DNA of 64,000 nt from Candidatus Microbacterium colombiense. GTDB lineage: Bacteria > Actinomycetota > Actinomycetes > Actinomycetales > Microbacteriaceae. The position numbers and the translations under genes are program-made. The stretch is taken from the NCBI GenBank assembly GCA_029203165.1, contig CP119308.1:2604001-2668000 (forward strand), in the 5' to 3' direction. Positions 30,437 to 40,300 of the stretch are shown in pieces (the stretch's first letter is position 1; every line of letters begins with the position of its first letter). The notes under the pieces are model-generated. The model searched no databases, had not been told where the DNA came from, and was given only the letters and a program-made list of their open reading frames with translations.

Positions 30437-31579
30437 TCACAGCCCGCGCATGGTGATGAGTCCGGAGGCCCAGGGTCGCAGCGGAGGACTGCCGAGGGCG
30501 CGGACCACCGCGTCTCGTGCGCGCCCACCCATCCCCCTCGCGGGGCTCCCCATCGCCATGTAGAACGCACTGCGCTGCTGCGCTGCGCGCGTGGACCGCC
30601 GTACGTGGCGCTCGTAATCACCGAAATCGGCACAGGTCCCCCCGCGTGCGCGTATGATCGCCGCCGCGAGGTGCCGGGCATCGACCCAGCCCAGATTCAT
30701 GCCCTGCCCGCCGATCGGACTGATCTCGTGAGCGGCGTCACCCAGAAGAGCCAGCCGGCCGCGGACGACCGGGGACGAGCCGTGCTGCGCGGCGACGAAC
30801 GGCGACACCACGGCATCATCGTCGATCTCGGCGCGGAGCCCCGTCCGAGCGTGGATCTGCGCACGCAGGGTCGCCGCGGTCGACGCGGCGGCATCCGCCG
30901 GGGATGACTGCCGCGCCACCCACCGACGCCCACCACCGGGCAACGGGAACGACTCCACGAGTCCGTCGGGCTCGCAGTACAACGCGGCACGTGCGCCACT
31001 CGACGGATCGACGACATCGACCATCACGTATGCCGCGCGGCCGGGAGATCGGCGCCAATGCGCCCCCATCGTGGCGCGCACCATGCTGCGCACCCCGTCG
31101 GCGCCGACCACGAGGGCTGCCGTCAGCTCCTGCTGATCACCGGCACGATCGACCGTGACGCGGACGAACGATCCCTCATCCCGCACCGCATGCACCGATG
31201 CCCCGAGACGCAGCCCGCTACCGGTCGGGACGTGACGGGTCAGATCGTCGAACCTCGCCCTGAGCAACGCTCCGGTGACCGGTTGCGGGAGCACGCGCAC
31301 CCCGCGATCGGACCGGAAGTCGAGCGAGGCCAGGAGCCGGCCGCGGCTGAAGACGTCACCACCCTCGAGCTCGCGTGCAGCCGCCCTGACATCGGCTCCG
31401 ACGCCGACAGCGTCGAGAGCAGCGAGACCGGGTTGGTGGATACCGATCGCTCGTGCTCGATCGTCCGCACCGTCCGTGCGCTCCAGCACGGCCACGTCGA
31501 CGCCGTCCTGTGCAAGCAGGCAGGCCAGGAGCAGACCGACGGGGCCCGCTCCGACGATCAGAACCTCATGATCGGGCAT
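30437..31579 (-). CDS. FAD-dependent aromatic monooxygenase of the polyketide cluster
   Basis: 380 residues from ATG 31579. PHBH/UbiH-type flavoprotein: FAD-binding LIVGAGPVGLLLACLLA at 6-22, the DG motif VVGADGVRSMVR, and GDAAHEISPIGGQGMNLG. It overlaps the methyltransferase gene by 14 nt. Together with the type III PKS this fits hydroxylation of an alkylresorcinol or similar phenolic ring, as by SrsC in Streptomyces griseus. Larger ORF reading upstream is not real coding. Confidence 0.88.
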   Translation of the reverse strand: MPDHEVLIVGAGPVGLLLACLLAQDGVDVAVLERTDGADDRARAIGIHQPGLAALDAVGVGADVRAAARELEGGDVFSRGRLLASLDFRSDRGVRVLPQPVTGALLRARFDDLTRHVPTGSGLRLGASVHAVRDEGSFVRVTVDRAGDQQELTAALVVGADGVRSMVRATMGAHWRRSPGRAAYVMVDVVDPSSGARAALYCEPDGLVESFPLPGGGRRWVARQSSPADAAASTAATLRAQIHARTGLRAEIDDDAVVSPFVAAQHGSSPVVRGRLALLGDAAHEISPIGGQGMNLGWVDARHLAAAIIRARGGTCADFGDYERHVRRSTRAAQQRSAFYMAMGSPARGMGGRARDAVVRALGSPPLRPWASGLITMRGL

Positions 31580-32288
31580 CGCCGGGCTCCCACCGCATCT
31601 CCAGACGCCACGGCATCCCGCGCCGCACCGTCCAGCCGCTCGGCGCGAGCGCCGCGAGCTCGGGAGCGGTGTAGGAGCGACGGATGCTGATGAGCCCATC
31701 GGTGCGAATGAAGGTGCCCGCGAAGAGGGAGCGGGCGAACGGGAACGTCGCTGCGGCGAACAGTCCGTAGGCGATGGGGCTGCGGGCGATGTCATGGTGA
31801 ACGACCAGACCCGACGCGCCGGCGAGCGTCCGGGTCTCGTCGAGCAGATCCGACAGTTCGTCCGTCGTGAGGTGATGGAGCAGATGGTTGGACAGCACGA
31901 TGTCGAAGGTCTCCCCGGCCGCCACCAGATCCGCCGTCGCCGCACACCGATACCTGGCCCCGGCACCGGCGTCGTGGGACTGCGCCCAGCGCATCGCGCG
32001 CTCGTCCGGGTCCAGCGCGGTGATCTCGGCATCGAGTCCATCGCGACGAAGACGAGCGGCCAGCACCCGGCACAGGTCTCCACCGCCCGCCCCGACATCG
32101 AGGATGCGCACCCGCCCGCGCCGCGCCAGGGGGCGCACGTCACGCCGGTACAGCGCGCCGGGACGGGAGACGATCGCATTCACCAGGGCGAACCGCCGAT
32201 ACGTCTGCTCCAGCATCCGCGGATCGGCATCCGCCTCATCCATCAGTTCCCGGGCGTCGGCCGCTCGGGCAGAGAGATTCAGGGGCAT
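31566..32288 (-). CDS. Class I SAM-dependent methyltransferase
   Basis: 240 residues. SAM-binding motif VRILDVGAGGGDLCRVLAA (about 60-78), then ITALDPDERAM and FDIVLSNHLLHHL. Six nt separate it from the type III PKS gene upstream and it overlaps the monooxygenase downstream, so one operon. Predicted to methylate the polyketide product; unlike S. griseus SrsB it is a soluble class I enzyme. Confidence 0.88.
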   Translation of the reverse strand: MPLNLSARAADARELMDEADADPRMLEQTYRRFALVNAIVSRPGALYRRDVRPLARRGRVRILDVGAGGGDLCRVLAARLRRDGLDAEITALDPDERAMRWAQSHDAGAGARYRCAATADLVAAGETFDIVLSNHLLHHLTTDELSDLLDETRTLAGASGLVVHHDIARSPIAYGLFAAATFPFARSLFAGTFIRTDGLISIRRSYTAPELAALAPSGWTVRRGMPWRLEMRWEPGDARS

Positions 32289-32294
32289 GGCTCC

Positions 32295-33443
32295 CTACGC
32301 CTCGACCGTGAGGAGGGCGCTCTCGGCGGTGAGCCCGGGGCCGAACGCCATGGCGACCACCCGGTCGCCCACTGCGGCATCGGCGTGGTCGAGGATGCGC
32401 TGGAGCACGAAGAACACGGTGGCGCTGGACATGTTGCCGTTCTCCCGCAGGACCTCGCGCGCAGGGTGCAACTGCACGTCGCTCAGATGCAGTCGATCCT
32501 GCACCCTGTCCAGGATGCTGCGCCCACCGGGATGGATCGCCCAGTGCCGCACGTTCTCGCCGATGGTCCCTCGCGCGAAGGCCGCGGCGAGAGCGTCGTC
32601 CGGGGCGTAGAGCGGGCGGAGAGCGTCGACGATGGTCTCTCCGATGATGTGCGGGACCGCGGTGGACAGGATCATCTCGAAGCCGAGGTCACCGATGGTC
32701 CAGGCCATGTCCTTCTCCCCCTCCGGCGCGATCGCGGTGTGGAAGCCGTCCAGCCGCAGTGCCGGACCGGCGGAGCGGAGCGGGCGGGCGGTGACGATGC
32801 CCGCGGCCGCGCCGTCGGCGAAGAGAGACGATGCCACGATCGTGTCGGGATCCTCGGAGGAGCGCAGGTGCAGCGTGCACAGCTCGACGCTGACGATCAG
32901 CACGACGGCGTTCTGATCGGCGGCGCAGAACTGACTCGCGGCGCGAAGTGCGGGCATCGAGGCATAGCACCCCATGAACCCGAAGTGATAGCGCTGCACG
33001 GCGTCGCTCAGGCCCAGTGCCCGCACGATCGCATAGTCCGGGCCCGGCGCGTGGAAGCCCGTGCACGAGACCGTGATGACGTGCGTGATGTCGGCGGGAC
33101 CCAGCTCCGGATCGGCCTCGATCACACGGCGCGCTGCCTCCACGTAGAGCGTGGTGGCCTCCCGGACATAGACCTCGTTGCGCTCCTTGGTGCTGGGCGC
33201 CAACAGGGCACCGGTGGCGCGATCGAAGAACACCGGGTCCTCGGTCTCGGTCTCCAGCGAGAGCTCCTCGATCACGGTGTGCCGCTGATCGATTCCCGAG
33301 ACGTTGAAGGAGGTCGCGACGATCCGCTGCGCCAGGCGACCCAGGTCGGGTTGCGCGGCGAACACGTCGCGCACCTGCTCCTGCACGAGGACGGTGTCGG
33401 GGACGACCGTCCGGATCGATCTCAGCACGGCAGGTCGGCTCAT
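32295..33443 (-). CDS. Type III polyketide synthase (alkylresorcinol/pyrone type)
   Basis: 382 residues from ATG 33443; an in-frame TTG at 33455 is possible. Chalcone-synthase fold with the catalytic triad: Cys in FGFMGCYASMPALRA, His in HWAIHPGGRSIL, Asn in RENGNMSSATV. VSCTGFHAPGPDYAIVRALG, shortened CTGFHAPGPDY, is also family-specific. It condenses acyl-CoA starters with malonyl-CoA. The neighbours (methyltransferase, flavin monooxygenase) suggest phenolic lipids or alkylquinones. Last acyl length cannot be predicted. Confidence 0.93.
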   Translation of the reverse strand: MSRPAVLRSIRTVVPDTVLVQEQVRDVFAAQPDLGRLAQRIVATSFNVSGIDQRHTVIEELSLETETEDPVFFDRATGALLAPSTKERNEVYVREATTLYVEAARRVIEADPELGPADITHVITVSCTGFHAPGPDYAIVRALGLSDAVQRYHFGFMGCYASMPALRAASQFCAADQNAVVLIVSVELCTLHLRSSEDPDTIVASSLFADGAAAGIVTARPLRSAGPALRLDGFHTAIAPEGEKDMAWTIGDLGFEMILSTAVPHIIGETIVDALRPLYAPDDALAAAFARGTIGENVRHWAIHPGGRSILDRVQDRLHLSDVQLHPAREVLRENGNMSSATVFFVLQRILDHADAAVGDRVVAMAFGPGLTAESALLTVEA

Positions 33444-33515
33444 GGTGTCACTCAAGCACTCCGCGCCCCGGGAGGGGAAGGGGGTTGTGCGGATGCCCGG
33501 TGTCTGTGAAGCCGA

Positions 33516-34130
33516 TCAGAACCCCAGGGCTCTCGCGAGCTTGGATCCGGACGCGGAGTGCCGCCCGCCCGCGGCCTGCACGGCCTGGTCCACGGCGAGG
33601 AAGAAGGCGAGCCGGCCGGCAGGGTCGGCGGGAGCGGCGGGGCCGAGCTCCATCTCCCACTCACGCCATTCCCGTTGGATTCCGCTGCGCAGATCGGTCG
33701 CCCGCACGTGGTCGTCGACGAACTCGGCGACCACGCCTCCGGGGCCGGTGAGCAGATAGGCGGTGCGATCGTTCTCGATGCGCGCCAGTGGGGTCAGAGC
33801 GTCGGTCGTCCAGCGGGCGATGGTGGTCGCGACGGCATCGGGGATGCTCTCGCCGTCGCCGAGCGGCCAGCCCAGTTCGACGCGCCCATCGCCCTCTCGC
33901 GGACCCTTCACATGCCATCCCTCATCGGGACCGCCGGTGCGACGGCGCAGCGCGACGCCGGAACGGGCGAGCGCGCCATCCGCCGTGTCGAGGTACCGGG
34001 CGTCGAGAGCACGCGCCTCCCCGTCGGAGACGGCTTCCACCCCGGGGACACCGCTCCAGTCCGGCAACGACGTCACGACATCGACGTCGTACTTGCGCTC
34101 GATCTCGACGGTACGTGAGGGCTCAGTCAT
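33516..34130 (-). CDS. CYTH-domain protein
   Basis: 204 residues. The N-terminus has the CYTH signature EIERKYDV and later RYLDTADGALARSGVALRRR (split: YLDTADGAL, GVALRRRTG) and WHVKGPREGDGRVE. The family includes inorganic triphosphatases and adenylate cyclase class IV; actinobacterial members are often polyphosphate- or triphosphate-related. Starts 8 nt inside the preceding small gene, and lies 72 nt upstream of the PKS gene on the same strand. Confidence 0.87.
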   Translation of the reverse strand: MTEPSRTVEIERKYDVDVVTSLPDWSGVPGVEAVSDGEARALDARYLDTADGALARSGVALRRRTGGPDEGWHVKGPREGDGRVELGWPLGDGESIPDAVATTIARWTTDALTPLARIENDRTAYLLTGPGGVVAEFVDDHVRATDLRSGIQREWREWEMELGPAAPADPAGRLAFFLAVDQAVQAAGGRHSASGSKLARALGF

Positions 34131-34335
34131 CCGAGGGGCTGATGTCCTCGAGGGACTCGTCGAACCAGTAGTCGACCTCGGTGGGGCCGTCGGAGGAGCC
34201 GGTGTTCTGGGGCTCGCCGCGACGGTGGTAGACCACCTGCGTCTCGCTGTACGGGACGATCAGCTTGTCGTCCGCATCGCCCAGAGGAATGATCTGCCCG
34301 TCCAGCGGGCCGCCGTGAAGTCGCGCGAGTGCCAT
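34123..34335 (-). CDS. Small hypothetical protein upstream of CYTH gene
   Basis: 70 residues, mixed acidic, beginning MALARLHGGPLDGQIIPLGD and ending in SLEDISPSDD. LHGGPLDG resembles short actinobacterial proteins of unknown role. It overlaps the CYTH start by 8 nt, so it is probably translated with it. No membrane segment or known domain. Confidence 0.7.
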   Translation of the reverse strand: MALARLHGGPLDGQIIPLGDADDKLIVPYSETQVVYHRRGEPQNTGSSDGPTEVDYWFDESLEDISPSDD

Positions 34336-34375
34336 GTGCTCACCCTAGCCCCGCCCCTCCGACACCGCGCGGGAC

Positions 34376-34855
34376 TCACGGGCCTCCGGGGAAGATCGCC
34401 CCGATCGCGGCGCCGATGATCATCCAGGGGCCGAAGGCGATCCGCGTGGAACCGTCCGCCCGTTTCAGGGCGATCAGGCCCACCGCGTAGAGGGCGCCGA
34501 GCACGAAGGCGGATGCCGCCCCCACGGCGAGCGCCTGCCACCCGTGCCAGCCCAGGACCAGTCCGATCACGGCGGCGAGCTTCACGTCGCCCCCGCCCAT
34601 GCCCGCGGGGCTGAGCATCCGCAGCACCGCGTAGAAGCCGCCGAGGATCAGCAGACCCAGCCCGCCGCGGATCAGCGCCGCCGACTCCCCCGTCGCGAAC
34701 GCGTCGAGAGACGCGAGCGCGAGCGACACGACGAGTGTGGGCAGCACGATTCGGTTCGGCAGACGATGCGTGCGGGCGTCGATGACCATCAGCCAGGATC
34801 CGACGCCGGCCAGCGCCAGATGAGTGAGGACGATGAGCACGGCGCGGAGATCCAT
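34376..34855 (-). CDS. Prepilin peptidase A24 (TadV/CpaA-like)
   Basis: 159 residues with about five membrane helices. The two catalytic aspartates of A24 proteases are visible: DARTHRLPN near residue 26 and GMGGGDVKL near 88. It would cleave prepilin leader peptides at the inner membrane face. It lacks the methylase domain. No pilus genes lie in this window. Confidence 0.88.
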   Translation of the reverse strand: MDLRAVLIVLTHLALAGVGSWLMVIDARTHRLPNRIVLPTLVVSLALASLDAFATGESAALIRGGLGLLILGGFYAVLRMLSPAGMGGGDVKLAAVIGLVLGWHGWQALAVGAASAFVLGALYAVGLIALKRADGSTRIAFGPWMIIGAAIGAIFPGGP

Positions 34856-35008
34856 GTCGGCAGGCTAGGGGCTTCTCGAAGGAGGCCGGAACCGGCTGTG
34901 GATAACCCCCGTCAGGCATCGGACGACGGCCGGGACGACCGATCGCGAGAGTACCGATCGCGATGTCCGATGTACGAATTAGCGTGATCGGTACGACTTG
35001 ATTTATTA

Positions 35009-35020
35009 GAACATATCTTC
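35009..35020. promoter_or_regulatory. LexA (SOS) box before imuA
   Basis: GAACATATCTTC, 11 of 12 matches to the actinobacterial SOS box GAACATATGTTC, 12 nt before the imuA start. Places the whole mutagenesis cassette under DNA-damage control. Confidence 0.85.
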
Positions 35021-35032
35021 GAGGATGGAATC

Positions 35033-35842
35033 ATGGGGATCGGGCTCGATGCGGTGACCGCGCTCTCTCCGACGGGCGACTCCCGCGCCGGAGAGGTGCT
35101 GCGACTGCGCCGCGAGATCAGCAGGATGCAGCGCCGCCGCAGCGACGACGCGCTGCTCCCGCTCGACCCCGCCTTCGCCACCCTCCTCCCGGAAGGAGGG
35201 CTGCAGACCGGCAGCTCGTACACCGTCTCCCCGTCTCCGAGTCTCGTGCTCGCTCTGCTCAGCGCCGCCTCCCGGAAAGGGCACTGGTGCGCCGTGGTGG
35301 GCATGCCCACTCTCGGGGTGGAGGCGGCGGCGGCCTTCGGCATCGATCTCTCCCGACTGATCCTCGTTCCCGATCCCGCCGAGCGGTGGCTCGCGGTGAC
35401 CTCCGCGCTCGCCGAGGTCGTTCCCCTGATCGTCATGCGTCCGGGCGGCCGAGCACGCGATGCCGATGCCTCCCGCCTCAGTGCGCGCCTGCGCGACCGG
35501 GGATGCACGCTGCTCGTCACCGATTCACCCGCCGGGGACTGGCCGCAGAACGAGGGCACGATACGCCTCGACGATCCGCAGTGGCATGGCCTCGGAGCCG
35601 GATGGGGACTGCTCTCCGACTGCACGGTCACCGTGACGGCGCTGACCAGGCGCAGCCCCCATCCCTCGAGCGTCCGGGTGCGCCTTCCGAGCAGCCAGGG
35701 TCTCGTCGAGGTGCTCGACTCCCCGAAGGAGCGCACCCGGATCACCGGCGGCGAACTCACCGCCCTGCCTGCGCTCCCCGTTGAGATCGCCCTGCCGTCA
35801 TCCGACTCCGGCGAGCTCTCCTTCTGGGCGGAGGCAGGATGA
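35033..35842 (+). CDS. imuA: ImuA-like RecA-fold accessory protein
   Basis: 269 residues. A degenerate RecA-like core starts near LLPEGGLQTGSSYTVS with no intact Walker A, as in actinobacterial ImuA' proteins. In mycobacteria ImuA' and ImuB recruit DnaE2 to stalled forks for translesion synthesis. AGGATGG lies upstream of ATG 35033, and the LexA box at 35009-35020 lies 12 nt before it. Stop and imuB start form ATGA. Confidence 0.88.
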   Translation: MGIGLDAVTALSPTGDSRAGEVLRLRREISRMQRRRSDDALLPLDPAFATLLPEGGLQTGSSYTVSPSPSLVLALLSAASRKGHWCAVVGMPTLGVEAAAAFGIDLSRLILVPDPAERWLAVTSALAEVVPLIVMRPGGRARDADASRLSARLRDRGCTLLVTDSPAGDWPQNEGTIRLDDPQWHGLGAGWGLLSDCTVTVTALTRRSPHPSSVRVRLPSSQGLVEVLDSPKERTRITGGELTALPALPVEIALPSSDSGELSFWAEAG

Positions 35843-37377
35843 ATGCCCCGCTCCGCGTTCTCGTGCTCTGGTTTCCCGACTGGCCGCTTCGGGCGCTCCT
35901 CGGCGCACCTCCCCCGCACCCGCCCGCGGCGCTGGTGCATGCCAACACCGTCGTCGCCTGCACCGCCTCGGCACGCGAGCATGGCGTGCGCTCCGGGCAG
36001 CGCCGACGGGTCGCACAGGGACACCTCTCGTCGCTGCAGGTACTCGCCCACGATCCCGCGCGGGATGAGCGCGCCTTCCTGCCCGTCCTGCAGATCATCG
36101 AGAAGCATGCCCCGGGAGTCGCTCAGCTCCGTCCGGGGCTGGCCGTCCTGCGCGCCCGAGGAATCTCCCGCTATCACGGCGGGGAGGCCGAGGCGGCGAG
36201 TGCCCTGATCGATGTCCTGACCGAGGCCGGCTTCCCTGAAGTGCGCATCGGCGTGGCTGACGGCCCGTTCACGGCGGAGATCGCCGCCCGCGGCCCGCAT
36301 CCCCGCACCGTGGTGCCGGCCGGCCGCTCCCAGGAGTTCCTGGCCCCCTACCCCGTGCAGGTGCTGCGCGACGAGCAGATCCCCGAGCTCCTGATCCGGT
36401 TGGGCGTACGCACGCTCGGGCAGTTCACCGCGCTGCCCGCGATCGAGGTCCGCGATCGATTCGGCGAGCGCGGAGCACGCCTGCATTCCCTCGCCGCCGG
36501 GGCGGATTCGCGGGCGCTCGCTCCGCGCCCTCCCGACCCCGAGCTGGTGAGGAGCGTGGAGTTCGAGACTCCTCTGGCCGGCGCGGACCAGGTGGCTTTC
36601 GCCGTTCGGCAGACGGCAGACGGGGTGCTGGTCGCCCTGGGCGACGCCTCGGCCGTCTGCACGGAGGTCAGGATCGATCTGACCGACGACAACGGTCAGG
36701 TGTTCTCCCGAACCTGGCTGCACCCGACCTGCTTCGATGCCTCCGATCTCGTCGACCGGGTGCGGTGGCAGCTCGAGGCCCTGGCCGCTCAGAGCGCGAA
36801 GGAACCGGTCGACGAGGCCCGGGCATTCGGAGGCATCTCCGTCGTGCGCATCGTCCCGGTCGCGGTGGATGACGCCGCCCATCATCAGCCCGGGCTGTTC
36901 GGTTCCGGCACCGATGAGCGGCTCCATCATGCGGTGTCGCGTGTGCAGACGATGGTGGGTCACGAGGGGGTGGTCACCGCTGCGGTCTCGGGTGGCCGAT
37001 GGCTTGCCGATCGGCAGGTACTCACGCCCTGGGGAGAGCGCACCGTCGCTCCACGCGATCCCGCACTGCCCTGGCCTGGCAGCCTGCCCGACCCCCTTCC
37101 CGCAGAGGTGTTCCGTCCTCCGCGGCCCATCGGGGTGAACGCGGCGGATGGCGGCGCGATCAGCATCGACGACCGAGGAGCGCTCACCGCGGTTCCCGCC
37201 CAGATCGACGGGAGCACCGTGCAGGGCTGGGCGGGCCCCTGGCCGATCCACGAACGGCGTTGGGTCTCCGGTGGAGGCAAGAGAGGGCACCGGCTGCAGA
37301 TCGTCGACGATCGTGACCGGGCATGGCTGGTCTTCTGCACCGGCGAGCGCTGGTGGGCCGAGGGGAGATACCGCTGA
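35839..37377 (+). CDS. imuB: ImuB, catalytically degenerate Y-family polymerase
   Basis: 512 residues. Y-family start VLVLWFPDWPLRALLG keeps one Asp; the second catalytic acidic pair of DinB enzymes is not seen at the palm position. The little-finger region and a C-terminal ~150 residues that would bind the sliding clamp and partners follow. Adaptor role in damage-induced mutagenesis. Coupled to imuA (ATGA) and dnaE2 (TGATG). Confidence 0.92.
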   Translation: MNAPLRVLVLWFPDWPLRALLGAPPPHPPAALVHANTVVACTASAREHGVRSGQRRRVAQGHLSSLQVLAHDPARDERAFLPVLQIIEKHAPGVAQLRPGLAVLRARGISRYHGGEAEAASALIDVLTEAGFPEVRIGVADGPFTAEIAARGPHPRTVVPAGRSQEFLAPYPVQVLRDEQIPELLIRLGVRTLGQFTALPAIEVRDRFGERGARLHSLAAGADSRALAPRPPDPELVRSVEFETPLAGADQVAFAVRQTADGVLVALGDASAVCTEVRIDLTDDNGQVFSRTWLHPTCFDASDLVDRVRWQLEALAAQSAKEPVDEARAFGGISVVRIVPVAVDDAAHHQPGLFGSGTDERLHHAVSRVQTMVGHEGVVTAAVSGGRWLADRQVLTPWGERTVAPRDPALPWPGSLPDPLPAEVFRPPRPIGVNAADGGAISIDDRGALTAVPAQIDGSTVQGWAGPWPIHERRWVSGGGKRGHRLQIVDDRDRAWLVFCTGERWWAEGRYR

Positions 37378-40300
37378 TGGGCTGGCACAATCCTCCGCTG
37401 ACCTGGAACGAGCTGGAGCGCACTCTCAGTGCGGAGGAGTCGTCCCCGCATCCGACCGGCTCCGAGCCCCGCGGTCACCGGGTCGACCCCGGCCCGGTGA
37501 GTCGTCGGCGGCAACGGACTCCTCCGACGGAACTCCTGCGCCCCACAGACGCTGTCCCCTATGCCGAGTTGCACGCGCACTCCTCCTACTCCTTCCTCGA
37601 CGGCGCCTCATCGCCCGAAGATCTTCTGTCGGAGGCGGAGCGCCTGGGGCTGACGGCATTGGCCCTCACGGATCACGACGGCTTCTATGGCGCCGCCCGC
37701 TTCGCCGAGGTCGCCGAGCTGATGGACGTGCATCTGCAGACCGTGTTCGGTGCCGAGCTGTCGTTGGATCTGACGGCTCCACAGCGCGGCACCCCGGATC
37801 CTCAGGGCTCGCATCTGCTGGTGCTCGCCCGGGGCATGGAGGGCTATCACCGCCTGTCAGGGGCCATCACCGCGGCGCAGCTGCGCGGGGGCGAGAAGGG
37901 GCGCCCCGTCTACGATCTCGACGAGCTCGCGGCGAGCGCGGACGGACAGTGGACGATCCTCACGGGATGCCGCAAGGGCAGCGTCCGCCTCGGTCTGGAG
38001 AACGGGGATGCGGCGACGCCTCTGCGCCACCTGGTCGATCTGTTCGGCGCGGATCACGTGGCAGTGGAGCTCTTCGACCACGGCGATCCGCAGGACACGG
38101 GGCGCAACGACGCCCTCACGGAACTCGCGACACGGATGCGCCTGCCGGTGGTGGCGACGAACAACGTGCACTATGCGACCCCGGAACGGGCACAGCTCGC
38201 CGAAGCCGTCGCCGCCGTGCGTGCGGTGCGCAGCATGGACGATCTCGACGGGTGGCTGCCGGCGCACGGCGGAGCACATCTGCGCAGCGGGGCGGAGATG
38301 GCGGCGCGTTTCCGGCGGTATCCCGGCGCCCTCTCCTACGGGCTCGAACTGGCCGCCGCCTCCGCCTTCCCGTTACGGCGCGCACGCCCGGATCTCCCCC
38401 AGCAGGAGGTTCCGGAGGGGCACACGCCGATGAGCTGGCTGCGGGCACTCGTCTGGCAGGCGGTTCCCACGAAGTATCCGCGACTGGACGATGAGGGGCG
38501 CAGACGGATCGAACGCGAGCTGGACGTGATCGAGGAGAAGGACTTCCCCGGGTACTTCCTCATCGTGCACGACATCGTCGCAGAGGCCCGACGTCGCGGC
38601 ATCCTCTGCCAGGGGCGGGGGTCTGCCGCGGCGAGCGCGGTCTGCTATCTGCTGAGCATCACCGCCGTCGATCCGATCCTGTACCGCCTGCCCTTCGAGC
38701 GCTTCCTCGCGACCACCCGGCAGGAGGAGCCCGACATCGACGTGGACTTCGACTCACGGCGACGGGAGGAGATCATCCAGTGGGTGTACGGCCGGTACGG
38801 ACGCCAGCGGGCCGCACAGGTGGCGAACGTCATCCAGTACCGCCCCAAGAACGCGATACGCGACATGGCGCGAGCGCTCGGCTATTCCCCGGGTCAGCAG
38901 GATGCCTGGTCTCGGCAGGTCGACGGCTGGAGCGCGGGGTTGGAGGTCGCCGATGAGCATGACATCCCGGAGAATGTGCTCGAGTACGCGGGCGAGCTGC
39001 TGAAGGCACCTCGCCATCTCGGCATCCACTCCGGGGGCATGGTCCTGACCGCTCGACCGGTCGGTGAGGTCGTGCCGGTGGAGCATGCCCGCATGGAGGA
39101 TCGCACGGTCATCCAGTGGGATAAGGACGATGCGGCGTGGATGGGACTGGTGAAGTTCGATCTGCTGGGGCTCGGGATGCTCGCCGCCCTTCAACACAGC
39201 TTCGATCTCATCCACGACGCCACCGGTGAGAAGTGGACCCTGGAGACCATCCCCAAAGAGGAGCCGGCCGTCTACGACATGCTGTGCCGTGCGGACTCGA
39301 TCGGGGTGTTCCAGGTGGAGTCCCGCGCGCAGATCGGTCTGCTCCCCCGACTGCAGCCGCGGAGCTTCTACGACCTGACGATCCAGATCGCGCTCATCCG
39401 CCCCGGACCCATCCAAGGTGGCGCCGTGCATCCCTTCGTGCGGCGCAAGATCGCGAAGGACCGGATCGACGAGGAGAATCGGGAGCGGGCGACGCGCGGC
39501 GAGGATCCGTTGCCGTTCACGATCCCCTACGCCCACCCCGACCTGGAGGACATCCTCCGACGCACACTGGGCGTGCCGATCTTCCAGGAGCAGCTCATCC
39601 AGATGGCCACGGCCATCGGCGACTGCACGGCCGACGAAGCCGACCTGCTGCGCCGAGCCATGGGTTCCAAGCGCGGACTCGAGAAGATCGAGAAGATCCG
39701 TAAGAAGCTCTATGCGGGGATGACCCGGCGCGGGCTGGATGCGGAGACCTCGGATCGCATCTACGCGCAGATCCAGGCCTTCTCGAACTTCGGTTTCGCC
39801 GAGTCGCACTCGTTGTCGTTCGCACTGCTCGTCTACGCCAGTTCCTGGGTGAAGTTGCACTATCCCGCGGCCTTCCTCGCGGGTCTCCTGCGTTCTCAGC
39901 CGATGGGCTTCTACTCCGCGGCGACTCTCACCGCCGATGCCCGCCGTCATGGCGTGGAGGTGCATCGCCCCGATCTGCACGCCTCCGGCGCGACCGAGAT
40001 GATGGAGCCCCTCTCCTCCACGACGACCGGAAAGCCGACGGGGCAGGACTCCTGCCTCGCCGATCCGCAACCACCGACGCTCCGCTTCGACAGGAGCGCG
40101 GTGGACGACTCCGCCGCCCACCGCAGGGACGGCGGATACGCGGTGCGGTTGGGGCTCGGCGGAGTGCGCGGGATCGGAGCGCCCCTCGCGGAGCGGATCG
40201 TCGCCGAGCGGGAGAAGAACGGCGTCTACCTCGATCTGAACGACCTGGTCAGACGGACGGATGCCTCGGCGGCGCAGCTGGAAGCGCTGGCCACGGCAGG

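Noticed and set aside
34912..37290. Long minus-strand frame opposite imuA-imuB
   Set aside because: Low-complexity antisense; would run through the LexA box and imu promoter.
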